NCBI RefSeq assembly: GCF_008831285.2
Contig: NC_045143.1
Coordinates: 8,813,503 to 8,877,502 of the forward strand
Reading direction: 5' to 3'
Length of the DNA stretch: 64,000 bases
Origin: Nymphaea colorata
Taxonomy: Eukaryota; Streptophyta; Magnoliopsida; Nymphaeales; Nymphaeaceae
Below, piece after piece: positions 56,255-64,000 of the stretch (the first letter of the stretch is position 1; every line of letters begins with the position of its first letter). The notes under the pieces are model-generated. The model was not told where the DNA came from. It did not search any database and was given only the letters and a program-made list of their open reading frames with translations. Both the position numbers and the translations under genes were made by a program.

Positions 56255-59200
56255 CTCCCCCTCAAGCTTGGCATACATGTCAAACATGCCAAGCTTGCTA
56301 ACATTCTTTTCGAATGAAGAAGTACAAAGCCCTTTAGTTAGGACGTCTGCAATTTGATCTTCAGACTTCATATATGGCAGAATCAGCTCCTTTGAGTCAA
56401 TGCGTTCCCGGATAAAATGACGGTCAATCTCCACATGTTTGGTCCTGTCGTGTAGAACTGGATTATTGGCAAGATTAATCGCAGACTTGTTGTCACAGTA
56501 CATCTTCATTTTATCTCCCAGTTCCACACCGATATCAGTCAAAAGAATCTTCAGCCACAGCATCTCTGTAACCCCCATTGCAACAGCCCTGTACTCAGCC
56601 TCAGCACTAGACCTCGAACATACTTCTTGCCTCTTACTTCTCCAAACAACTAGGTTACCTCCAAGAAAGATACAATACCCTGTAGTGGACCTCCTTGTGT
56701 CAGTGCAACCTGCCCAATCTGCATCTGAGTAGCCCTCAATAGTAAGTATGTCTTGTCGAGTATACAGCAGTCCTTTTCCTGGGTCATTCTTTAGATATCC
56801 CAACACTCTTTCTGCACTCTTCCAGTGACAATCCGTGGGAGCATGCATAAATTGACTTAGCACATTTACCGCATACGTGATATCAGGGCGAGTTAGAGTA
56901 AGATAGATAAGCTTACCGACTAGCCTCTGATATCGCCCTTTTCTTTCCTCATCCAGAATAGTGCCCGTCTTGATACTTATCTTAGTCCCCGACTCCATAG
57001 GAGTAAGATAGGGCCTACAACCAAGTTTACCTGTCTCCTTAAGTAAGTCAAGAGTGTACTTCCTTTGATTCATAACCAGCCCTGTCTCTGATCGAGCAAT
57101 CTCTATCCCCAGAAAGTATCTCAGCTTACCCAGATCCTTGAGGTCGAATTCTTTAGCTAATCTCTCCTTCACCTTTCTGTTTTCTTCTTCATCACTGCCA
57201 GTGACAATCATATCATCAACGTAGACAAGGAGAAGACTCACCAGACCATCTCTCTGCTTTATGAATAGGGTATGATCTCCATTTCCTTGCTTGTACCCAG
57301 TAGACTTCATAACGATCCTTAGTCTCTCAAACCAAGCTCTAGGCGACTGCTTCAAGCCATACAAAGCTTTCTTGAGGTGACAACATTTTCCCTCTTGAAC
57401 ATACCCGGGAGGCATGCTCATATAGACTTCTTCCTCCAGATGGCCGTTCAAGAACGCATTTTTAACATCAAGCTGGTCCATGCGCCACTTCCTGTGCACA
57501 GCAAGAGCAAGAATAACCCTCACGGTCTTCAACTTTGCAACAGGGGCAAAGGTCTCAAGATAGTCGATCCCATACTTCTGGCTGAACCCCTTTGCAACCA
57601 GACGAGCTTTATATCGATCTACAGTGCCATCAGGTTTGTACTTTACGTTGTAAACCCACTTAGAACCAACTAAGTGTGTCCCTTTAGGGATATCAACAAC
57701 TTCCCATGTTTTGTTCTTAGCTAACGCACTCATCTCCTCCGTCATAGCATGTAACCACTTGGGATCATCCTTAGCATCATCCACCGACCTGGGAATAACA
57801 ACTTTGGATAAGGTTGTGATAAAACATTTGTAATTTGTACTGAGCTTAGCATAAGAAACAAATCTCTGAATAGGGTGAGAAGTACATGACCTGGTGCCTT
57901 TGCGCAAAGCAATGGGGAGCTCTTCATTCGATGGACTTGGGTCATCCGGGAAGATCACAGGATTGGGATTGGTTCTATCCTCATCACCAACATCTTCCAC
58001 TGCAGCTTTCTCCTTTCTGACATAAACCTGGCCAAACAAGTGATCCCGGGCAACAGTGGGCTGAGCATCCACCGTGACCCCTTCCATATGACTGCCCTTC
58101 TCATTACTGACCGTGACCGTGTCAATCACACTGGGACTAACCTTGTAATCCAAAAACTCCATAAACTGAATCAGCTGATTAGAGGAATACTCTTCCCCTT
58201 TGTTCCCAAGACACTCCCCCTGAAGAGGATTCACCGAAAAATACGACTCATGTTCATGAAATGTGACATCCCTCGAAACATACACTTTGGAAGTAGTGGG
58301 ATCCACACATTTATACCCCTTCTGAGTGGAAGAGTACCCCAAGAAAACTCCTTTAATAGACCGGGGGTCAAGTTTTTTGAGAGTAGGGCTATGATTATGC
58401 ACAAAACAACTGCACCCAAAGACACGAGGAGTAAGAGGCCACGGATTCTGAGTGGGCCACAGGGTAGAATAAGGAGACTGACCATCCAACACCCTAGTAG
58501 GCATACGGTTAATGAGATGTGCACTAGTGAGAAGTGCATCACCCCAATACCGCTTCGGGACATGACGTTGGAACATAATGGCCCGGGTAACATTCAATAG
58601 ATGACGATTTTTACGTTCAGCTATACCATTTTGAGGAGGGGTATAACTACAAGAGGTTTCATGAACAATACCCTTGCCTTTCAAGAATTCATCAAGGGAT
58701 TGGGAGACATATTCCCTTGCATTATCCGTACGGAAAGCTTGAACAGTAGTATGGAATTGAGTCTCAACAAAGGCAACAAAGTTTTTCACAACTGCTGGAA
58801 CCTCACTACGTTCTCGCAACAAGTACACGAACGTACATCTAGAGTAATCATCAATAAGCGTCAAAAAATAGTGACAACCACCACACGTGGGTACTCCAGA
58901 AGGACCCCAAACATCGGAATGAACTAAGGCAAACAGATGAGTGGTTTTATTCAATGAAATAGGGTACGAAGCCCTGACATGTTTAGCCAATTGACACACT
59001 TCACAAGCGAAGGAGTCAATGGAGACAGAAGCAAACAAATGAGGAAACAACTTCTTTATTAACTGGAAGGGGAGATGTCCAAGACGCTCATGCCATCGTA
59101 GAACAGTAGATCTATCATTCACACCAGACAAGTGACCACTCGTGGCAGAAATCAACGCTGAAGCAACTTGTACCGGCAGCCTGTAGAGCCCATCAGTAAC

Positions 59201-60559
59201 CGAACCAATCCCAATCTTCTTCCCCGTCACCAAGTCCTGCAGGGAACAGTGATCAGCAGAGAAAATCAGATTACAGTTTAATTCTTTAGTAATACTGCTG
59301 ACAGAGAGTAAGTTCACAGGAATATTTGGAACATGCAGGGCATTGTGGAGACGGTATTTGTTCAACAGGGACAAGCTCCCTTTCCCAGCCACAGAGATAG
59401 AAGACCCATCTGCCATAGACACGCGTTGCTTGCCAGAGGAAAGTTGATATTCTTGAAAGAGTTTAGAGTCCCCTGTCATGTGGTGAGTGGCTCCACTATC
59501 AACAATCCAATCACCAAGAGAAGGGTTACCTTGATCAGTCGAGGCAACGAGGGCTTGGGCTAGCTGAGCCCCTTCAGACGTGGAGGACTCCTCAGGAGTA
59601 GTAGATAGGCGGCTGATGTACGCCTGTAGCTCCTTGAGTTGAGCAGGGGACAGCTTGGACTTTGCACCACTAGAAGAATTGCTCTGACTGGAATCAGACA
59701 CAGAAGGGCTACGCTTGCCAGAGGGAGGACGACCTCTGACCAGTCTCTTCTCGGGATGAAGATCCCAACAGAAATCCACCGAATGCCCCAACTTGTTGCA
59801 ATGAGTGCAATGCCGGGCAGGACGCTGCCCAGTCCCTGAGGCACGGCTGACAAAGGCAGAGGGGCCATGACCGGTGTCAAGATGCATCACCTGGCGACGT
59901 TGTTCTTCAGACTCAACACGAGCATATACTTCCTCTATCCCCGGAATCTCATCACCATTAAGAATCTGGCTACGAATAGACTCAAATTCATCCCGCAGGC
60001 CTCCCAGAAACAGAAACGTACGGTCCATCCATTCCTTTTCCCAGTAGAGGGAATGATCTGAACCGCACTTCCACTCATCAGTCACATGATAATCTAGCTC
60101 CTCCCATTTGGTCTTCAGGGCAGCATAGAAGGCAGCAACAGACAAATCACCCTGTGTCAAGGAGTAAATACTGCGTTTAATCTGATAGGTGCGCAGATGT
60201 CTCTTCTTGCGACCATACATCTTTGCAAGCACAGTCCACATATCAAAAGAGGTCGGCTTCCGCAGAATGAGGGGCTGGATATCAGAGGACACGGAGCTGA
60301 TAATCCACACCTTCACTTGGCTGTCCTCCAACGCCCACGTCGCCCATTGAGGGTCAGATTTGATGGGCGCAGGTTTGTCGCCAGTGATGTAAGAGAGACG
60401 CCCACGGCTAGTAATCCCAATCTCGAGAGCGGCAGACCAAGATAGGTAATTGTCCTTGGTCAGACGGATGGAGGTGACCTGGATCGGCACGTTCTCAGTC
60501 TTGGAGGCGCTGCCCGCGTCAAGAACGGCATCTTTTTGAGTCCCCATCGCTTCTGCCAT
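56249..60559 (-). CDS. Copia Gag-Pol polyprotein, intact
   Basis: 1436 residues from ATG at 60559 (MAEAMGTQKD). The open frame extends further upstream only by reading through PBS and LTR, so this start is preferred. Approximate order: gag domain (residues 20-230), zinc knuckle CTHCNKLGHSVDFC (251-264), protease WIVDSGATHH (Asp 354), integrase zinc site (H490, H495, C519, C522), integrase catalytic residues in HSDVWG (549), RTDNARE (612) and GIAERKN (648), RT with QLDVKNAFLNG and YVDD (1113-1116), and RNase H with YSDADWAG and SSAEAEYRAVA. It ends LEGEC. No broken motif was seen, so the element could be active or recently active. The protein copies element RNA into DNA and inserts it. Lineage within copia was not assigned. 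Confidence 0.93.
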   Translation of the reverse strand: MAEAMGTQKDAVLDAGSASKTENVPIQVTSIRLTKDNYLSWSAALEIGITSRGRLSYITGDKPAPIKSDPQWATWALEDSQVKVWIISSVSSDIQPLILRKPTSFDMWTVLAKMYGRKKRHLRTYQIKRSIYSLTQGDLSVAAFYAALKTKWEELDYHVTDEWKCGSDHSLYWEKEWMDRTFLFLGGLRDEFESIRSQILNGDEIPGIEEVYARVESEEQRRQVMHLDTGHGPSAFVSRASGTGQRPARHCTHCNKLGHSVDFCWDLHPEKRLVRGRPPSGKRSPSVSDSSQSNSSSGAKSKLSPAQLKELQAYISRLSTTPEESSTSEGAQLAQALVASTDQGNPSLGDWIVDSGATHHMTGDSKLFQEYQLSSGKQRVSMADGSSISVAGKGSLSLLNKYRLHNALHVPNIPVNLLSVSSITKELNCNLIFSADHCSLQDLVTGKKIGIGSVTDGLYRLPVQVASALISATSGHLSGVNDRSTVLRWHERLGHLPFQLIKKLFPHLFASVSIDSFACEVCQLAKHVRASYPISLNKTTHLFALVHSDVWGPSGVPTCGGCHYFLTLIDDYSRCTFVYLLRERSEVPAVVKNFVAFVETQFHTTVQAFRTDNAREYVSQSLDEFLKGKGIVHETSCSYTPPQNGIAERKNRHLLNVTRAIMFQRHVPKRYWGDALLTSAHLINRMPTRVLDGQSPYSTLWPTQNPWPLTPRVFGCSCFVHNHSPTLKKLDPRSIKGVFLGYSSTQKGYKCVDPTTSKVYVSRDVTFHEHESYFSVNPLQGECLGNKGEEYSSNQLIQFMEFLDYKVSPSVIDTVTVSNEKGSHMEGVTVDAQPTVARDHLFGQVYVRKEKAAVEDVGDEDRTNPNPVIFPDDPSPSNEELPIALRKGTRSCTSHPIQRFVSYAKLSTNYKCFITTLSKVVIPRSVDDAKDDPKWLHAMTEEMSALAKNKTWEVVDIPKGTHLVGSKWVYNVKYKPDGTVDRYKARLVAKGFSQKYGIDYLETFAPVAKLKTVRVILALAVHRKWRMDQLDVKNAFLNGHLEEEVYMSMPPGYVQEGKCCHLKKALYGLKQSPRAWFERLRIVMKSTGYKQGNGDHTLFIKQRDGLVSLLLVYVDDMIVTGSDEEENRKVKERLAKEFDLKDLGKLRYFLGIEIARSETGLVMNQRKYTLDLLKETGKLGCRPYLTPMESGTKISIKTGTILDEERKGRYQRLVGKLIYLTLTRPDITYAVNVLSQFMHAPTDCHWKSAERVLGYLKNDPGKGLLYTRQDILTIEGYSDADWAGCTDTRRSTTGYCIFLGGNLVVWRSKRQEVCSRSSAEAEYRAVAMGVTEMLWLKILLTDIGVELGDKMKMYCDNKSAINLANNPVLHDRTKHVEIDRHFIRERIDSKELILPYMKSEDQIADVLTKGLCTSSFEKNVSKLGMFDMYAKLEGEC
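56255..56264 (-). other. Polypurine tract, part of coding sequence
   Basis: GAGGGGGAG on the minus strand just before the 3' LTR. It also encodes the LEGEC end of the polyprotein. Confidence 0.85.
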
Positions 60560-60880
60560 CACAAACAAGCACACAGCGACAAGAGGCACAGCGGCGGGAA
60601 TGAGGCAGCGGCGACGGAAGGCAGGTGACGGCGCAACACAGAGGCCACCCACGGTGGCAGAAACCAAGAACGGGCCGAACGGAGGGCTGCGGAGGCGCAA
60701 CAGAGGACGGCGAAACAGAGGAAGGCGGCGGAACAGAGGACGGCGGCGGCAGAACAAAGGACGGCGGCGGCAGAGCAGTGCGACGTCACAGGGGCAGCAG
60801 CGGCGCCGGAACTTCAACGGCGTCGGGCGACGAAAAAACTTGACGATCCTCGGGAAAAAAAATGCTTCTCCAACTTCGCT

Positions 60881-60893
60881 GGCTCTGATACCA
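60881..60893 (-). other. Primer-binding site (tRNA-iMet type)
   Basis: TGGTATCAGAGCC on the minus strand, immediately after the 5' LTR. Confidence 0.92.
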
Positions 60894-61145
60894 TGTAGAA
60901 ACACGAACCACAAAGAGAGAGTAGAGAACGAACACACAATATACGTGGAAAACCTCAGAAAGAGGTGAAAAACCACGGGGAAGCTCTGACCTAGGGGCTC
61001 ACCGCAACCCTAGGAGAGAGAAAATTCTATTTCACTTAATTCAACACTTAAACATAAGTGACAATATAAAGAGGGAGAGAGGAGAAGCCGCCTAGGGCAC
61101 CGAGTCCACCTCGGTACCCGCGCCCCATAGAACCGGGTCCAGATA
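60894..61145 (-). repeat. 5' LTR of copia element, outer end missing
   Basis: 252 bp matching the 3' LTR, but the outermost 33 bases (the start of U3, TGTTAGAATATG onward) are absent; the flank follows at once with a 2-base overlap (TG). Confidence 0.9.
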
Positions 61146-61234
61146 TGCAAATCTCATAAATTATTTTGAATTATGTTTTAAATTGAAATGATAAAGCAAC
61201 TCAGACATAAAAAGTTACAGCATCACTTGATAAC
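61146..61234. repeat. 89-bp flanking duplication, right copy
   Basis: Same sequence as 55883-55971, abutting the truncated 5' LTR. Confidence 0.95.
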
Positions 61235-61776
61235 AATAAAAAAAATGAAAATGGCAAATATATACCACGAAAGAGTGTGATTGCATATGCATGAAGTTGC
61301 AATGTTAGAAGACACTAAAAAGATTTCTGTTGGATTAAGTAAAAAAATCTTAAATGATAAAGACAACTCAAACATAAGAATCCACTGAATAAGTGGAAAA
61401 AATATAAAACAGATGAAGAAGGACAAGTGTAGAATATGAAAGAGCATCACAATGGATGAGAATTGAAGGTCCCAAACTGAAGTCATATACGGGCCATCTT
61501 AATCTTCATCCAAATCAAAACTTCATGTTGCACAAATTTATAAATCTCCCTCACCAGATGGCAATAACGGATTGGATCAAATACAGATCCGATAATTTAT
61601 TGCAGACACAATTGCATGGGGCATTTTTTTACGGGCAGTTGTGCACTATTGTTGTATATTGCAGGACATACCTGTCCATTGAATAATTTCTAACCCTTAT
61701 TGTCCATTGAATAATTTCTAACCCTTATATATAATGAAAGACATTAGGTCACAACCTCATATTGAGAATTCCAACA
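61235..61776. other. Intron DNA with LTR-like repeat
   Basis: A 29-bp tandem repeat (CCATTGAATAATTTCTAACC...) lies near 61677-61730. The stretch 61560-61776, ending AATTCCAACA, resembles 63830-63996 and may be an LTR piece of another element. Confidence 0.5.
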
Positions 61777-62046
61777 TGTAGAATTATTGGAGAACGAAGA
61801 AGAAAAGATAGGTGCACAGATTTAATGTGGTAAACCCCTCAAACAGAGGGAGAAAACCACAAGTGAGAAGCATGGTGCCCACTAGCAGCCAGTGCACTCT
61901 GTCTAAAATTTCATTAAAAAACATATTACAGTTAAACACATCTCTTAAGTGCACAACAATCACCCGCAACTTAAGACTTAACAGGTGGTCCAGGTGAATG
62001 TGTCAGGTTTGGACCCGCGCCCCGTCCAGATACATGTTCGTTAACA
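61777..62046 (-). repeat. 3' LTR of truncated copia element
   Basis: 270 bp with TG...CA ends. The pol stop TAA is inside its first bases, as in the complete element. Confidence 0.82.
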
Positions 62047-63570
62047 CTCCCCCTCAAGTTGGGCATATAGGTCAAACATGCCCAATTTGCTAACATTCCT
62101 CTCAAACTGAGTAGAAGACAAAGCTTTTGTCAGTACATCTGCAACTTGGTCATCATACTTCATATATGGTAGGACTAGCTCCTTAAAGTCAAGTCTCTCA
62201 CAAATGAAATGTCGATCAATCTCCACATGCCTGATCCTATCATGTAACACGGTATTGTTTGCAAGGTTTATTGCAGATTTATTACCACAGTACATTGTCA
62301 TAGGCCCATCAATTTTAATCTCGATATCAGCCATCAACACTTTTAACCACAATAATTCACAAACTCCCATAGCAACAACACGATACTCAACCTCGGCACT
62401 CGAGCAAAAACAAACATTTTGTCTTTCCATACCACCAAGTTGCCTCCCAAATAGACACAATAACCTGTAGTAGACCTCCTCGTATCAATGCAGCTGACCC
62501 ATTCAACATCAGAATACCCCTCAATGTTAAATTGACCTTGCCGCACGTATAGAAGGCCCTTACCAAGATTCTTCTTCAGATAACACAAGATCTTCTAAGC
62601 AACCTTCCAATGAGCATTAGTCGGAGCATGCATGAATTGACTCATCACATTCATGGCAAAAGTAATGTTGGGTCTAGTGAGTATGAGATAAATCAACTTG
62701 CCAACTAAACGCTGATATTTCCCTTTAGCTTCATCATCAAGCAGTTTCCTATCCTTGACACTGATCTTACTACTGACATCCATGGAGTGAAGCATGGTCG
62801 GCAAGCCAAGGTTCCCAATCTCCTTCAGCAAGTCAAGAGTGTATTTCCTTTGATTTAAGACGAGGCTAGTGCTTGACCTAGCCATTTCTATACCAAGAAA
62901 GTATCTTAACATCCCAAGGTCCTTGAGATCAAACTCTGAAGCTAACATCTTTTTCAGCCTTGTAACCCCTTCTTCATCATCTCTTGTAACTATCATGTCA
63001 TCCAGATAAACTAAGAGAAGAGCAACCTCGTTCTCCCTTCGTTTCACAAAGAGTGTGTGGTCTCCATTGCCTTGATGATATTCATGCTTCTTAATCACAA
63101 GTCTGAGGCATTCAAACCATGCTTGAGGAGATTTTTAAGACCATACAGAGCCTTCTTCAATCTGCAACATTTTCATGTTCTCTCATAACCGGGGGGCATG
63201 CTCATATAAACTTCATCTTCTAAATCACTGTTAAGAAAGACATTCTTCACATTAAGTTGATACAGCTGCCCTTCCTTTGGAACAGCAAGAGCAAGAATCA
63301 CTTGAACCGTCTTCATCTTTGGAACTGGGGCAAACGTCTCCAGGTAGTCTATGCCATACTTCTGACTGAAGCCTTTTGCGACCAGTCAAGTTTTGTATCT
63401 TTTCATGGATCCATCAGGTTTATACTTGATTGTATAAACTATAAACCCACTTTGATCCCACAAGATGAGCATCCTCAGGAAAATGTACAGCCTCCCATGT
63501 TATATTCTTGTCAAGGGCTCTCATTTCCACTTGGATAGCAAGAACCCATTTAATATTGATCAAGTACAAG
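62041..63570 (-). pseudogene. Copia RT-RNase H fragment, frameshifted
   Basis: Minus strand. RT begins with IQVEMRALDKNITWEAV and VGSKWVYS (63560-63430), then is broken near 63380-63100. LLVYLDDMIVTRDDEE has YLDD in place of YVDD (63098-62595). After a stop come GYSDVEWVSCIDTRRSTTGY (RNase H, with Asp-Glu changes) and, after a frame change near 62410, SSAEVEYRVVAMGV and the C-terminus QLEGEC. Not functional. Confidence 0.88.
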
Positions 63571-64000
63571 TTCAATATTGATCGTGTCATAATCAGAATA
63601 TTATCAGACTTCCGTTTAATCTTGTTTATTATGATTGACCAAAGCATATAGATATAGACCGGTATTTTATCTGGCAACCAAAGGTTAAAGATAAGGAAAT
63701 AGACCCTCACTTCCTTGAAAAAAAAATCAAGTAGCTCATCTATTGACAAAGGAGCTAACAAGAAACAAAGTTTGGTCAAATGACAAGTTGTCTATGGTTC
63801 AACACAATGCATAACTTGAGGAACAAGCACTGTGATAGATTGGATCAGATTCAAACCTCATCCAAATCCAATATAATTATTTGACGTTGCGGGTAGTAAC
63901 TGTCCCTCAAAATATTCTGTAACCATCATACATAATGAAAGATATCAAGTCATAATCACTAGATTGAGAATTGGAACAGATTGTGCCCCATCTCTGCATT
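63571..64000. other. No gene seen; LTR-like repeat at edge
   Basis: 63830-63996 resembles 61560-61776 (GATTGGATCARAT, TAATGAAAGA-AT, GAGAATT-AACA). No PIG-O exon was found here either. Confidence 0.45.

Larger units (their letters stand above)
55972..61145 (-). mobile_element. Ty1/copia retrotransposon, nearly complete
   Basis: Oriented on the minus strand, same as the host PIG-O-type gene. The 3' LTR 55972-56254 is whole (TGTTAGAATATG to TTTCTACA). The 5' LTR 60894-61145 lacks its outer 33 bases. The PBS is adjacent to the 5' LTR and the PPT to the 3' LTR. The LTRs differ by about three substitutions and one 2-bp indel over about 250 bp, so the insertion is young. The interior holds one intact polyprotein frame with all copia domains in the order gag-PR-IN-RT-RNase H. 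The flanks repeat 89 bp instead of the usual 5 bp. Confidence 0.95.
61777..63570 (-). mobile_element. 5'-truncated copia element, decayed
   Basis: 3' LTR 61777-62046 (TGTTAACGAACATG to AATTCTACA on the minus strand), purine tract GAGGGGGAG before it, then pol sequence up to the start of RT at about 63570. Gag, protease, integrase and the 5' LTR are absent. Related to the complete copia element beside it: same order, LEGEC ending, and a similar LTR phrase GTGGTAAACCCCTC/GTGGAAAACCTC. Confidence 0.88.

Noticed and set aside
56439-60968. Plus-strand frames opposite the copia polyprotein
   Set aside because: Shadows of the minus-strand coding frame.
60562-60976. N-terminal extension of the copia polyprotein
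   Set aside because: It would translate the 5' LTR and primer-binding site; the ATG at 60559 is the sensible start.

Overview
This is a 64 kb piece of an AT-rich nuclear plant genome, most likely an angiosperm. The signs are spliced genes with long introns, a SAUR auxin-response gene, Ty1/copia and hAT elements, many small terminal-inverted-repeat elements and long (TA)n tracts. There is no bacterial gene organisation. The species cannot be named from the sequence.

Left part (1-16.6 kb): an array of 114-bp units split by (TA)n; an hAT-type MITE with an 8-bp target duplication; several small dispersed repeats; a degenerate 5S rRNA copy; one clear single-exon SAUR gene (9737-10177, minus); and a set of diverged direct duplications.

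Middle (16.6-41.8 kb): a minus-strand spliced gene of unrecognised function. I rebuilt six consecutive coding exons with matching phases (35314 down to 16636), a probable first coding exon near 37.26 kb and a probable 5' leader near 41.7 kb. Its 10.7 kb intron holds an old short-LTR retroelement (25861-30627, TSD ACTTT) with a 3.35 kb hAT element nested in it. The right end of that pair was later duplicated in tandem (772 bp). A second hAT-derived fragment and a copia remnant also lie within the gene.

Right part (41.8-64 kb): a second copy of the MITE, a plus-strand copia remnant (46.4-48.0 kb), then the 3' half of a PIG-O-type GPI ethanolamine phosphate transferase gene (nine exons, 55213 down to 48768, minus). 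Its catalytic-domain exons must lie past the right edge. The intron reaching the edge holds a young, apparently complete Ty1/copia element with an intact polyprotein (55972-61145). That element has an 89-bp flanking duplication and a 5' LTR missing its outer 33 bases. A decayed, 5'-truncated relative follows (61777 to about 63570).

The genes do not form an operon or pathway cluster. The window is best read as two large-intron host genes plus a SAUR gene in a sea of nested repeats. Exon borders come from splice motifs, phase continuity and family similarity recalled by eye; no alignment was run.
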